64,000 nt of DNA, from positions 62,001 through 126,000 of the forward strand of contig NZ_JNWO01000009.1 in assembly GCF_000716435.1 (NCBI RefSeq). The letters are read 5' to 3'. Source of the stretch: Streptomyces xylophagus (lineage in GTDB: Bacteria > Actinomycetota > Actinomycetes > Streptomycetales > Streptomycetaceae). This document shows, one piece after another, positions 7,855-16,587 of this stretch; position 1 is the stretch's first letter; each line of letters starts with the position of its first letter. The translations under genes and the position numbers were made by a program. The notes beneath the pieces were generated by a model. The model did not search any database. It was not told where the DNA came from and saw only the letters and a list, made by a program, of their open reading frames with translations.

Positions 7855-9219
7855 ATGACCAACGCCGGAACCACCGTCACAGCGGACCCTCCCACACCCG
7901 CTGTACGCCTCCCCCGGCGCCGCGGCATCGAACTCACCCTCATCGTCGTAGCCGTACTCCTCTCGGTGTACGGCTACTGCGCTGTCGGTCTCGCCAAGAA
8001 CGGCACGGTCCCGCCCGGCGCCGCCGGTTACGGCGCCGGGCTCGGCGTGCTCGCCCTGCTGGCCCACTTCGCAGTGCGCTTCCGGGCCCCGTACGCCGAC
8101 CCGCTGCTGCTCCCGATCGGCGTGCTCCTCAACGGCCTCGGCCTGGTGCTCATCTACCGGCTCGACCTGGAGACCCCGGGCGACCGCGCCGCCCCCACCC
8201 AACTCGTGTGGTCGACGCTGGGCGTGACCTTCTTCATCGTCGTGGTCGTCGCCCTCCGCGACCACCGCGTCCTGCAGCGCTACGCGTACGTCTGCGTGGC
8301 CGCCGCCCTCGCCCTCCTCACCCTCCCGGTCCTCTTCCCGGCCGTAAACGGCGCTCGCATCTGGATCCGGATCGCCGGATTCTCCATCCAGCCGGGCGAG
8401 TTCGCGAAGGTGCTCCTGGCGATCTTCTTCGCCGCGTACCTGGCGGCGAACCGCAACGCGCTCGCCTACGCCGGCCGCCGCGTGTGGCGCCTCCAACTCC
8501 CCACCGGCCGCGTGCTCGGCCCGATCGTCGCGATCTGGCTGCTGAGCGTCGGCGTCCTGATCATGGAACGCGACCTGGGCACCTCGCTCCTCTTCTTCGG
8601 CCTGTTCGTGACCCTCCTCTACGTCGCCACCGGCCGCACCGGCTGGATCGCGGTCGGGCTGCTGCTGGCCGCCCTCGGCGCGGTCGCCGTCGGCTGGCTC
8701 GAACCGCACGTCCACAGCCGGGTCCAGGACTGGCTGCACCCCTTCGCGTCGATCGAGGCGGGCCACGGCCCGAACCAACTCGCCCAGTCCCTCTTCGCGT
8801 TCGCGGCCGGCGGCATCCTCGGCACGGGCCTCGGCCTCGGCCACTCGATCCTCATCGGCTTCGCCGCCAAATCGGACTTCATCCTGGCCACAGCGGGCGA
8901 GGAACTGGGCCTGTCCGGCCTCTCCGCGATCTTCATCCTCTACGGCCTTCTCGTGGAGCGCGGCTACCGGGCCGGCCTGGCCCTCCGCGACCCCTTCGGC
9001 CGGCTGCTCGCGGTGGGCCTCGCCTCGATCGTCGCGCTCCAGGTGTTCGTGATCGCGGGCGGGGTGACGGGCCTGATCCCGCTCACCGGCATGGCGATGC
9101 CGTTCCTCGCCCAGGGCGGCTCCTCGGTCGTCACCAACTGGGCGATCGTGGCCCTGCTGATCCGGATCAGCGACTCGGCCCGCCGCCAGTCCGACTACGA
9201 CATCGAGGTGGCAGCGTGA
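7855..9219 (+). CDS. FtsW/RodA/SpoVE-family SEDS glycosyltransferase
   Basis: A 454-residue polytopic membrane protein with about ten hydrophobic segments. Family landmarks are the W-x-R-I-x-GFSIQPGEFAKVLL block near residues 170-185, and GGSSVVTNWAIVALLIRIS near the C-terminus. SEDS proteins polymerise lipid II into glycan strands with a partner class B PBP, which is encoded next and overlaps by four bases (GTGA). TAAGTT at 7843-7848 lies six bases before the ATG and there is no Shine-Dalgarno, which suggests a leaderless transcript. It is a pair separate from the division cluster and the mreB cluster, so it is probably a specialised SEDS-PBP set. Confidence 0.93.
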   Translation: MTNAGTTVTADPPTPAVRLPRRRGIELTLIVVAVLLSVYGYCAVGLAKNGTVPPGAAGYGAGLGVLALLAHFAVRFRAPYADPLLLPIGVLLNGLGLVLIYRLDLETPGDRAAPTQLVWSTLGVTFFIVVVVALRDHRVLQRYAYVCVAAALALLTLPVLFPAVNGARIWIRIAGFSIQPGEFAKVLLAIFFAAYLAANRNALAYAGRRVWRLQLPTGRVLGPIVAIWLLSVGVLIMERDLGTSLLFFGLFVTLLYVATGRTGWIAVGLLLAALGAVAVGWLEPHVHSRVQDWLHPFASIEAGHGPNQLAQSLFAFAAGGILGTGLGLGHSILIGFAAKSDFILATAGEELGLSGLSAIFILYGLLVERGYRAGLALRDPFGRLLAVGLASIVALQVFVIAGGVTGLIPLTGMAMPFLAQGGSSVVTNWAIVALLIRISDSARRQSDYDIEVAA

Positions 9220-10688
9220 CCGACGCCATGACCCGGCACATCCGCCTCGCGGCGGTCTTCTGCACCCTGCTCCTGCTCGCCCTGCTGGTGAACGCCACCC
9301 GCATCCAGGTCTTCCAGTCCCCCACCTACGACGGCAACCCCGCCAACCGCCGCCCCACGATCGCCCGTTACGACCAGCCGCGCGGCGCCATCCTCGTCGG
9401 CGACAGACCGGTCACAGGCTCCCGCGACTCCGGCGAGCAGCTCCGCTACGAACGGACGTACAGGAACGGGCCGTTGTACGCGCCGGTCACCGGCTTCGCC
9501 TCGCAGGAGTACGGGACGACGTTCCTGGAGCACTCCGAGGACGGCATCCTCTCCGGCACCGACTCGATGCTCTCGCCGTTCCCCCTGTGGAACGACCTGA
9601 CCCGCGCCCAGAACTCCGGCGGCAACGTCGTCACCACCCTCAACCCGGCCGCACAGCAGGCGGCTTACGAAGGACTCGGCGCGCGCACGGGGGCGGTGGC
9701 CGCGATCGAACCGTCGACCGGCCGCATCCTCGCCCTGGTCTCCACCCCGTCCTACGACCCCGGGGCCCTGTCGGGCAACGGCCGTGCCGCGAACCGGGCT
9801 TGGGCGCGACTGAACGCCGACACGAACAAGCCGATGCTCAACCGGGCGGTACGGCAGACGTATCCGCCGGGTTCGACGTTCAAGGTGGTCACCGCGGCGG
9901 CGGCGCTGGACGCGGGTGTGGTGACGGACCTGGACGCGGCGACGACCTCACCCGACCCGTACACCCTCCCCGGCACGTCGACCACGCTGACGAACGAGGG
10001 CGACGGCTGCGGGGACGCGCCGCTCCGGTCCGCCTTCGAGTGGTCGTGCAACACGGTGTTCGCGAAGCTGGGCGTGGATGTGGGCGTGCGGGACATGGGG
10101 GCCACGGCGGAGGCGTTCGGCTTCAACGACGCCGACGTGAAGGTCCCGTTCGCGGTCTCCCCCAGCACCTTCGACACCTCGGTGGACAAAGCCCAGTTGG
10201 CGCTGTCGTCGATCGGGCAGTACAACACGCGGGCCACGCCGTTGCAGATGGCGATGGTCGCGGCGGCGGTCGCGAACGGCGGGCAGGTGCGGCAGCCGTA
10301 CCTGGTGGAGCGCACGACACGGAAGGGCGGCGAGACGATCTCGACAGCCGGATCGTCCCGTCCCGTCCGCCAGGCCATGCACCCCGCAACTGCCGTACAG
10401 ATGAAGGAACTCATGGAAGACGTGGTCACGGAAGGCACCGGCACGAACGCGGCGATCCCCGGCGCGACCGTCGGCGGCAAGACCGGCACCGCGCAGCACG
10501 GCATCGGCAACTCCGGTACGCCGTATGCCTGGTTCGTGTCCTGGGCGCAGGGCGACCGCGACATGGAGCCGAAGGTGGCGGTCGCGGTGGTGGTGGAGGA
10601 CGCGTCGGCGGACCGCTCGGACATCAGCGGGGGCGGGGACGCGGCGCCGATCGCGAAGGCGGTGATGGAGGCGGTGCTCAATTCGTGA
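9216..10688 (+). CDS. class B penicillin-binding protein (transpeptidase)
   Basis: A 490-residue protein with one N-terminal membrane anchor (about 8-26), a short dimerisation region and a transpeptidase domain. Active-site motifs are all present: STFK with Ser220, SCN (277-279) and KTG (422-424). The GTG at 9216 overlaps the FtsW/RodA stop, which fits co-translation of a SEDS-bPBP pair. It cross-links peptidoglycan outside the membrane and is a beta-lactam target. It is shorter than FtsI because it lacks a long non-penicillin-binding module and a PASTA tail. From memory it matches the second FtsW-PBP pair of S. coelicolor. Confidence 0.93.
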   Translation: MTDAMTRHIRLAAVFCTLLLLALLVNATRIQVFQSPTYDGNPANRRPTIARYDQPRGAILVGDRPVTGSRDSGEQLRYERTYRNGPLYAPVTGFASQEYGTTFLEHSEDGILSGTDSMLSPFPLWNDLTRAQNSGGNVVTTLNPAAQQAAYEGLGARTGAVAAIEPSTGRILALVSTPSYDPGALSGNGRAANRAWARLNADTNKPMLNRAVRQTYPPGSTFKVVTAAAALDAGVVTDLDAATTSPDPYTLPGTSTTLTNEGDGCGDAPLRSAFEWSCNTVFAKLGVDVGVRDMGATAEAFGFNDADVKVPFAVSPSTFDTSVDKAQLALSSIGQYNTRATPLQMAMVAAAVANGGQVRQPYLVERTTRKGGETISTAGSSRPVRQAMHPATAVQMKELMEDVVTEGTGTNAAIPGATVGGKTGTAQHGIGNSGTPYAWFVSWAQGDRDMEPKVAVAVVVEDASADRSDISGGGDAAPIAKAVMEAVLNS

Positions 10689-10733
10689 GACGGGGGTACC
10701 GGGAACGAACGGCGCCGACCTACCGTTCGGTAC

Positions 10734-11252
10734 ATGACTGAGCCCTTAAGCGCCCCCGCGTACGAACTCGCCCAGGTCAACATCGCCCGTCTCCGATTCC
10801 CCCTGGATTCCCCGGAGTTGAAGGACTTCGTGGACGCCCTCGACCCGGTGAACGCCGTCGCCGACGCGGCCGAGGGTTTCGTGTGGCGCCTCCAGTCCGA
10901 CTCCGGCAACGCGACCGACGTCCCCGTCCTCGGCGACGACTGGCTGATCGTCAACATGTCGGTGTGGCGCGACCCGAACGCCCTGACCGCGTTCATGTAC
11001 CAGGGCCGGCACCGGGAGTTGCTGGCGCGCCGCCGCGAGTGGTTCGAGCTGATGCGGGAGGCGATGTCGGCCCTGTGGTGGGTCCCGACGGGCCACCACC
11101 CCACGGTGCGCGAGGCGGAGGACCGCCTCCTCCACCTGCGGGCCCACGGCCCGACGCCGTACGCGTTCACGCTGCGGACGTCGTTCCCGGCACAGGGGGC
11201 GGAGCCAGTGGCGCCGGTGGACATCCCGGAGGGGCTGGGCTGTTCGGTCTAG
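10734..11252 (+). CDS. DUF3291-family protein
   Basis: A 172-residue cytoplasmic protein that matches DUF3291 by its start YELAQVNIARLRFPLDSPEL and by VWRDPNALTAFMYQGRHRELL followed by WWVPTGHHPT. The fold is dimeric alpha/beta, related to antibiotic biosynthesis monooxygenases. No function is established. TACCGT at 10721-10726 lies seven bases before the ATG with no Shine-Dalgarno, so a leaderless transcript is likely. It sits between the PBP gene and the AurF-like gene, 45 bases after the former, and is probably its own unit. Confidence 0.8.
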   Translation: MTEPLSAPAYELAQVNIARLRFPLDSPELKDFVDALDPVNAVADAAEGFVWRLQSDSGNATDVPVLGDDWLIVNMSVWRDPNALTAFMYQGRHRELLARRREWFELMREAMSALWWVPTGHHPTVREAEDRLLHLRAHGPTPYAFTLRTSFPAQGAEPVAPVDIPEGLGCSV

Positions 11253-11275
11253 GACAGCGGGGTCTCGCGAGGGGG

Positions 11276-11311
11276 TTGACGGGCTTGCTGACAAGCAGTC
11301 TCATAAGTGCC
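11276..11311 (+). promoter_or_regulatory. aurF-like promoter with inverted repeat
   Basis: TTGACG at 11276-11281 and CTCATA at 11300-11305 form a plausible -35/-10 pair with 18-bp spacing, and the ATG follows six bases later, so the transcript would be leaderless. GCTTG-CTGA-CAAGC (11283-11296) is an inverted repeat inside the spacer. A TetR gene lies downstream of the enzyme gene, so this is a candidate operator for it. The binding is inferred, not shown. Confidence 0.45.
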
Positions 11312-12250
11312 ATGACGAGCCTCACGGACGTGGACGCCATGGTCGGGCTGCGCGACGCACTCGGGCTGCTGAAAGACCGCGAGCAGGTCGCCGAGCGGCT
11401 GCTCGCCTCCTCCGCGAAGCACTCCTTCGACCCCGACAAGGAACTGGACTGGGCCGCGCCCTTCGAGGAGGGCAAGTGGTTCTGGCCGCCTGAACTGGTG
11501 TCGCTGTACGACACCCCGCTCTGGAAGCGGATGGGCGAGGAGCAGCGCATCCTCCTCTCGCAGCACGAGGCCGCGGCGCTCGCCTCGCTGGGGATCTGGT
11601 TCGAGCTGATCCTGATGCAGCTGCTCGTCCGGCACATCTACGACAAGGCGGCGACCAGTGCGCATGTGCGCTATGCGCTGACCGAGATCGAGGACGAGTG
11701 CCGGCACTCGAAGATGTTCGCTCGGCTCATCTCCCGGGGTGATACGCCCTGGTATCCGGTGAGCCGGGCCCATCAGAACCTGGGGCGGTTGTTCAAGACG
11801 ATCTCCACGACCCCTGGTTCCTTCACGGCCACCCTGCTCGGGGAGGAAGTCCTCGACTGGATGCAGCGGTTGACGTTTCCGGATGAGCGGGTGCAGCCGT
11901 TGGTGCGGGGGGTGACCCGTATCCATGTCGTGGAGGAGGCGCGTCATGTCCGGTACGCCCGCGAGGAGTTGAGGCGCCAGATGGTGACCGCGCCGCGGTG
12001 GTCCCAGGAGTTCACGCGGGTCACCTCCGGGGAGTTCGCGCGCATCTTCTCGATCGCGTTCGTGAATCCCGAGGTCTACACGAACGTGGGGCTCGATCAG
12101 CGGGAGGCGGTGGCTCAGGTGCAGGCGAGTGGGCATCGGCGGGAGGTCATGCAGGCGGGGTCGAAGAAGCTGACGGACTTCTTGGACGACATTGGTGTGC
12201 TGCGAGGTGTCGGCCGACGGTTGTGGAGGGCTTCGGGGCTATTGGCTTGA
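11312..12250 (+). CDS. AurF-like diiron oxygenase/ferritin-like protein
   Basis: A 312-residue all-helical protein. Iron-ligand motifs are visible: QHEAAALA (about 90), EIEDECRHSKM (ExxH type, about 128-138), LLGEEVLDW (about 176) and HVVEEARHVRYAREEL (about 210-225). This matches the AurF/p-aminobenzoate N-oxygenase-like diiron superfamily. The substrate in the cell is unknown. There is no Shine-Dalgarno, and the ATG at 11312 follows a likely leaderless promoter with an inverted repeat. A TetR regulator follows, separated by a strong inverted-repeat terminator. Confidence 0.82.
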   Translation: MTSLTDVDAMVGLRDALGLLKDREQVAERLLASSAKHSFDPDKELDWAAPFEEGKWFWPPELVSLYDTPLWKRMGEEQRILLSQHEAAALASLGIWFELILMQLLVRHIYDKAATSAHVRYALTEIEDECRHSKMFARLISRGDTPWYPVSRAHQNLGRLFKTISTTPGSFTATLLGEEVLDWMQRLTFPDERVQPLVRGVTRIHVVEEARHVRYAREELRRQMVTAPRWSQEFTRVTSGEFARIFSIAFVNPEVYTNVGLDQREAVAQVQASGHRREVMQAGSKKLTDFLDDIGVLRGVGRRLWRASGLLA

Positions 12251-12272
12251 GTTCACAGTGCGGGTCGGTGGG

Positions 12273-12356
12273 GGCTGGTCGCGCAGTTCCCCGCGCCCCT
12301 TAAGAGCGGCTCCACTGGTCCCACCTATAGGGGCGCGGGGAACTGCGCGACCAGCC
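12273..12356. terminator. perfect 28-bp inverted repeat made of two dispersed-repeat copies
   Basis: Arms at 12273-12300 and 12329-12356 are perfect reverse complements of 28 bp, with a 28-base loop. Each arm is a copy of the dispersed GGCTGGTCGCGCAGTTCC element seen at 7.2 and 14.5 kb. The structure can fold in RNA and probably terminates transcription from the diiron-enzyme gene. Confidence 0.8.
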
Positions 12357-12392
12357 ACGACGCACCCGCAGCCGCCGGACTACCCTGCACCC

Positions 12393-13040
12393 ATGCCCCC
12401 TGCCGCGCCCGCCTACCGCCGCCTCAACGTCGAGGAGCGGCGCAGCCAGCTCCTCGACGCCGCTCTCACCCTCTTCGCACACCGCGCCCCCGAAGAGATC
12501 TCCCTCGACGACGTGGCAGAGGCGGCCGGGGTCTCACGCCCCCTCGTGTACCGGTACTTCCCGGGCGGGAAGCAGCAGCTCTACGAAGCCGCCCTCCGCT
12601 CCGCCGCCGAAGAACTCCAACAGTGCTTCGACGAACCCCGCGAGGGCCCCCTCCTCCCCCGCCTCGCCCGCGCCCTGGACCGCTACCTCGGCTTCGTCGA
12701 CCAGCACGACGCCGGGTTCAGCGCACTGCTCCAGGGCGGCAGCGTCGTGGAGACATCGCGTACGACGGCCATCGTGGACGGCGTACGGCGGGCCGCCGCC
12801 GTACACATCCTCAGCCATCTCGGCGTCGCCGAACCCGGCCCACGCCTGCGGATGACCGTACGGATGTGGATCACGGCCGTAGAAGCGGCGTCCCTCATCT
12901 GGCTCGACGAGGACAAGCAGCCGCCCGTCGACGAGCTGCGGGACTGGCTGGTAGAGCAGTTCGTGGCGGTGCTCTCGGTGACCGCGCGGCGGGACCCGCA
13001 GACGGCCGCGCTGGTCCAGGGCCTCGCGGTGGATGGCTGA
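12393..13040 (+). CDS. TetR-family transcriptional regulator
   Basis: A 215-residue regulator. The N-terminal HTH spans about residues 10-60 (ERRSQLLDAALTLFAHRA, then ISLDDVAEAAGVSRPLVYRYF). The C-terminal ligand-binding part is Ala-rich and has no recognisable specificity. TACCCT at 12381-12386 lies six bases before the ATG and there is no Shine-Dalgarno, so it may be leaderless. It probably controls the AurF-like gene upstream, where an inverted repeat overlaps the promoter. Its stop overlaps the start of the next small gene by eight bases. Confidence 0.88.
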   Translation: MPPAAPAYRRLNVEERRSQLLDAALTLFAHRAPEEISLDDVAEAAGVSRPLVYRYFPGGKQQLYEAALRSAAEELQQCFDEPREGPLLPRLARALDRYLGFVDQHDAGFSALLQGGSVVETSRTTAIVDGVRRAAAVHILSHLGVAEPGPRLRMTVRMWITAVEAASLIWLDEDKQPPVDELRDWLVEQFVAVLSVTARRDPQTAALVQGLAVDG

Positions 13041-13377
13041 CACTGGTGGCGTGAAGAGCGAAGACACCCCGTTCGAGGGCGGCCCGATGGACGGTCGCTC
13101 CCTGCCCATCCTGCTCGGCCCGACCGGCACCCCGCCGAAGACCTACCGCATCCCGGTCCCCGACGCGGCCGGCGGCCCGCCCACGGTGCTCGTGTACCGC
13201 AGGGTGCCCCGGGGCCACAGCAAACGGCTGGGCCTCCCCAAGGGCTGGAAGTACGAGTACGACCCCGAAGGCAAGCGCGGCAGCACTCTGCGCTGGCCCT
13301 GGACAAAGCCGGACTCCGCACCTGACTCCGCACCGGACGCCACGCCGGGCGGCAAGCCGGACAACACCCACGGGTGA
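13033..13377 (+). CDS. conserved hypothetical protein, about 114 residues
   Basis: A small cytoplasmic protein rich in Pro, Gly and Lys, with a central patch RRVPRGHSKRLGLPKGWKYE and a Pro/Ser/Asp/Gly tail containing two DSAP units. No known domain is recognised. The ATG at 13033 overlaps the TetR stop by eight bases; a GTG at 13051 is an alternative start. The overlap suggests cotranscription with TetR. I cannot assign a function. Confidence 0.55.
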   Translation: MADTGGVKSEDTPFEGGPMDGRSLPILLGPTGTPPKTYRIPVPDAAGGPPTVLVYRRVPRGHSKRLGLPKGWKYEYDPEGKRGSTLRWPWTKPDSAPDSAPDATPGGKPDNTHG

Positions 13378-13480
13378 CGCCGTTGCGCCGAACCGCGCAC
13401 ACCCGGCGCGCGGACCCGGCGCCCGCGACTGATGCTCACGGTGCGGGGCGGAAGGGCCGCCGCGCACCGGAGGTGATGAC

Positions 13481-14605
13481 GTGTCAGGAAGGCTCCTGCG
13501 TCTGGTCTGTACGGCGGCGGTGGCGGCCGGCACCGTCCTCGCACCGCTGCCCGCCGCGGCCGTACCCGATCCGCAGGCCCCCGGACAGCGGCCCGTGGCC
13601 GAACTGCTGACGGACCTTCAGACCCTGTACCGGGACGCCGAACAGGCCACCGAGACGTACAACGCCACCGAGGAGAAGCTGAAGAAACAGCGCGCCGAGG
13701 TCGACCGCCTCGACGCCGAACTGGCCCGCGCCCGCCTCACCCTGCACGACAGCCGCGGCGCGGCCGGCCGGCTGGCCCGCGAGCAGTACCAGAACAGCAC
13801 GGCCATCTCCCCGTACGTACGCCTGCTCCTCGCCCGCGATCCGCAGCACGCGCTCGACGAGCGCCATGTCATCGGGCAGTTGGCGCGGGAGCGGGCCGAG
13901 ACGGTGGGCCGGCTGGTCGGCAGCGAGAAGAAGAGCGACGGCCTGGCCCGCGAGGCCCGCAAGGCCCTGGACGGTCAACTCACCCTGGCCGCCCGTCAGA
14001 AGAAGGACCAGGACGACGTCCGCAAGCGCCTCGCCGACATCGAGAAGCTCCTCACGTCCCTCACCCCCGACCAACTCACCGCGCTGACCGACGCCGAGAA
14101 GACCACCACCGACAAGGCCCAACAGAAGCTGGTCACTTCAGGCGCCCTGGGCGACGACACCCGCGAACCCTCCCGGGAGGGAGACCGGGCCCTGCGCTAC
14201 GCCGTACAGCAGATCGGCAAGCCGTACGAGTGGGGCGCGGAGGGCCCGAAGACGTACGACTGCTCGGGCCTGACGTCGGAGGCATGGGGTCATGCGGGTA
14301 CCCCGATCCCGAGGACCAGTGAAGAACAGTGGGCCGAGCTGCCAAGGGTCCCGCTCAATGAACTCCGCCCCGGCGACCTGGTGATCTACTTCCCGGAGGC
14401 CACGCACGTGGCGCTGTACTTGGGCGACGGAAAGATCGTCCAGGCCCCCCGCACAGGCGAGACGGTCCAGGTATCACCTGTGGCGTCCTACCCCATCCTG
14501 GGAGCCGTACGTCCAGATTCTTTGCCTAAAGGGGCGCGGGGAACTGCGCGACCAGCCCCAACGGACCCGCACCCGCCGACTCCCCACAGCCCCAACGGCG
14601 ACTAG
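13481..14605 (+). CDS. secreted NlpC/P60 peptidoglycan hydrolase with coiled coil
   Basis: A 374-residue exported protein starting with GTG. A Sec signal peptide (about 1-28) is followed by a coiled coil (about 50-200), with Glu/Lys/Arg heptads such as ATEETYNATEEKLKKQ. The NlpC/P60 domain (about 235-345) shows DCSGL with Cys261 and TH(309)VALYLG. These enzymes cleave D-Glu-diaminopimelate bonds, and coiled-coil forms often need activation. The last 25 or so residues (about 350-374) are encoded by a dispersed repeat element at 14527-14580, so the C-terminus is probably not functional. Its TAG overlaps the convergent flavoprotein stop. Confidence 0.88.
   Translation: MSGRLLRLVCTAAVAAGTVLAPLPAAAVPDPQAPGQRPVAELLTDLQTLYRDAEQATETYNATEEKLKKQRAEVDRLDAELARARLTLHDSRGAAGRLAREQYQNSTAISPYVRLLLARDPQHALDERHVIGQLARERAETVGRLVGSEKKSDGLAREARKALDGQLTLAARQKKDQDDVRKRLADIEKLLTSLTPDQLTALTDAEKTTTDKAQQKLVTSGALGDDTREPSREGDRALRYAVQQIGKPYEWGAEGPKTYDCSGLTSEAWGHAGTPIPRTSEEQWAELPRVPLNELRPGDLVIYFPEATHVALYLGDGKIVQAPRTGETVQVSPVASYPILGAVRPDSLPKGARGTARPAPTDPHPPTPHSPNGD
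14527..14580. repeat. dispersed repeat, copy inside NlpC/P60 coding sequence
   Basis: The sequence is the reverse-orientation copy of the 7.2-kb element (GGGGCGCGGGGAACTGCGCG then ACCAGCC). It supplies in-frame codons for the C-terminus of the NlpC protein (KGARGTARPAPT). This is an element that became coding, or that extended a reading frame past an earlier stop. Confidence 0.85.
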
Positions 14606-15855
14606 GCCCCCGCCACAGAAGCCAGGTACGCCCCAGTCTTCTCCGGCTCATAGAAGAAGTTCTCGAAATCAGCCGGATCATCAAACGCGTTGGCGAACCG
14701 ATCCGCCACCGGCTGCAACTCCCCAGCCGCCCCAATAAGGTTGAGAACATGCTCCGGCGGCGGACCCAACATCGCGTTGGTCCACTTCGTAACGTGCCGC
14801 GCAGTCGACCAGTACCGCTCGAACGTCGCAGACATCCAGTCCCCGTCGAACTCCTTCTCCCCGTGCTCAAGGATCGACGCGAGATACGACGCGGCGCACT
14901 TGGACGCGGAGTTGGAGCCCTGCCCGGTGATCGGGTCGTTCGCGACGACGACGTCGGCGACGCCGAGCACCAGGCCACCGCCCGGCAGCTGACCCACCGG
15001 ATTACGGACGGTGGGCGCGTACCGCCCGGCCAACGTCCCACCCGCGTCGGTCAGTTCGACGCCCCGCGCCCGCTCGTACTCCCACGGCGTGAACTTCTCC
15101 ATGAGTTCCAGGGTCAGGGAGAGGTGTTCCGCCGGGTCCTTGATGCCGTTGAAGACGTCCAACGGCCCGCCGGGTATGCCCTCCCAGAACAGGATGTCCG
15201 CGCGCCCGGACGTGGTGAGCGTCGGCATGACGAACAACTCGCCCACGCCCGGCACCAGGTTGCAGCGGACCGCGTCGTACTCCGGGTGTTCCGGGCGCGG
15301 GCCCAGACCGTGGACGTAGGAGACGGCCAGCGCGCGCTGCGGCTCGGTGTACGGGGAGCGCTCCGGGTCGCGGGCGAACATCGAGACCAGCTCGCCCTTG
15401 CCCGCCGACACGAGGACGAGGTCGTACGTACGGGAGAAGTAGTCGAGGTCGCCGACTGCCGCGCCGTGGATGACCAGTTGGCCGCCGCGCTGGGCGAACG
15501 TCTCCATCCAGCCGGCCATCTTGACCCGCTGGTCGACCGACTGCGCGTACCCGTCGAGCCTGCCCACCCAGTCGATCGCGCGCTGTGTCGGCCCCGGGTC
15601 GTGCGAGCCGGGGGCGGCGACCGAGACGCCGAGTCCTTGGATCTTCGGGGCCTGGGACTCCCAGAAGTTCACCTGGAGCTCGCGCTCGTGGCCCAGCGCC
15701 GTGTCGAACATGCACTGCGTCGACATGACCCGCCCGGAGCGGATCTCGTCCGCGGTCCGGTTGGACATCAGGGTGACCTCGTACCCGTGCGACTGGAGTC
15801 CGAGGGCGAGTTGGAGCCCGGACTGGCCGGCTCCGACGACGAGTATCTTCCGCAT
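14602..15855 (-). CDS. styrene/indole monooxygenase-like flavoprotein (StyA type)
   Basis: A 417-residue FAD-dependent oxygenase. The N-terminus has a Rossmann GxGxxG (VVGAGQSGLQLALGLQ), and the C-terminal domain contains GQGSNSASKCA and VVVANDPITG, as in styrene monooxygenases of group E. Family members epoxidise vinyl or indole compounds using FADH2 from a separate reductase, and no styB-type reductase is seen here. It lies 69 bases downstream of cvnD on the same strand, so it could be the terminal gene of the conservon. The true substrate is unknown. Confidence 0.8.
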   Translation of the reverse strand: MRKILVVGAGQSGLQLALGLQSHGYEVTLMSNRTADEIRSGRVMSTQCMFDTALGHERELQVNFWESQAPKIQGLGVSVAAPGSHDPGPTQRAIDWVGRLDGYAQSVDQRVKMAGWMETFAQRGGQLVIHGAAVGDLDYFSRTYDLVLVSAGKGELVSMFARDPERSPYTEPQRALAVSYVHGLGPRPEHPEYDAVRCNLVPGVGELFVMPTLTTSGRADILFWEGIPGGPLDVFNGIKDPAEHLSLTLELMEKFTPWEYERARGVELTDAGGTLAGRYAPTVRNPVGQLPGGGLVLGVADVVVANDPITGQGSNSASKCAASYLASILEHGEKEFDGDWMSATFERYWSTARHVTKWTNAMLGPPPEHVLNLIGAAGELQPVADRFANAFDDPADFENFFYEPEKTGAYLASVAGA

Positions 15856-15924
15856 ACGGGTGGTGGCTCCTTGGTCGCGACTGCTCGATGACTGCTCGAG
15901 GACTGGTCGGGGACTGGTCGGGGA

Positions 15925-16587
15925 CTACTCGGGGGTGACGTCCAGCGCGTGGCCGACGAGTGCGAGCAGGGTCTCGATGGCCGAGATCCGCCGCCGCGCG
16001 TCCATGATCACGACAGGTACGTGCGCGGGGATCGTCAACGCCTCCCGCACGTCCTCCGGGTCGAACCGCTCGCTGCCGACGAAGTGGTTGACCGCGACGA
16101 TGTACGGCAGCCCGCAGCTCTCGAAGTAGTCCAGCGCGGGGAAACAGTCCTTGAGGCGGCGGGTGTCGGCGAGGACGACGGCGCCGATCGCGCCGCGTAC
16201 CAGGTCGTCCCACATGAACCAGAACCGCTGCTGCCCCGGCGTACCGAAGAGGTAGAGCACCAGGTCGTCGTCGAGCGTGAGGCGGCCGTAGTCCATGGCG
16301 ACCGTGGTGGTCATCTTGCCGGGGGTGGCCGTGAGGTCGTCGGTCTCCTCGCTGGCCTCGGTCATCAGCGCCTCCGTCTGGAGGGGCTCGATCTCGGAGA
16401 CGGCACCGACCAGGGTGGTCTTGCCGGCCCCGAAGCCGCCGGCCACCACGATCTTCGTGGCGACGGGCGCGCGGGTGCGGTCCGTCTGCCAGGGCCGCAG
16501 TTGCTCCTCTTCGTCGAGGAGTCGCTTCTCGTCGTTGAGGAGCGGGGAGACGCCGTAGGCGGCGGCGTCAGAGACGACGGAGTCCAC
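15925..16587 (-). CDS. cvnD: conservon GTPase, CvnD type
   Basis: A 220-residue MglA/Ras-like GTPase. The G1 motif GGFGAGKTTLVGAVSE lies at about 50-65, and G3 is replaced by the family-typical GTPGQQRFW at about 115. The GTG at 16587 overlaps the cvnC end by 20 bases, as is usual in conservons. Known conservons form membrane complexes of a kinase-like sensor, roadblock protein, DUF742 protein and GTPase that relay signals, and in S. coelicolor some control development. It is the last of the four core genes. Confidence 0.93.
   Translation of the reverse strand: MDSVVSDAAAYGVSPLLNDEKRLLDEEEQLRPWQTDRTRAPVATKIVVAGGFGAGKTTLVGAVSEIEPLQTEALMTEASEETDDLTATPGKMTTTVAMDYGRLTLDDDLVLYLFGTPGQQRFWFMWDDLVRGAIGAVVLADTRRLKDCFPALDYFESCGLPYIVAVNHFVGSERFDPEDVREALTIPAHVPVVIMDARRRISAIETLLALVGHALDVTPE

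Noticed and set aside
5631..7943. A 770-codon minus-strand frame across the lipoprotein, kinase and SH3 genes
   Set aside because: It overlaps three well-supported genes and has low-complexity Val/Arg-rich translation.
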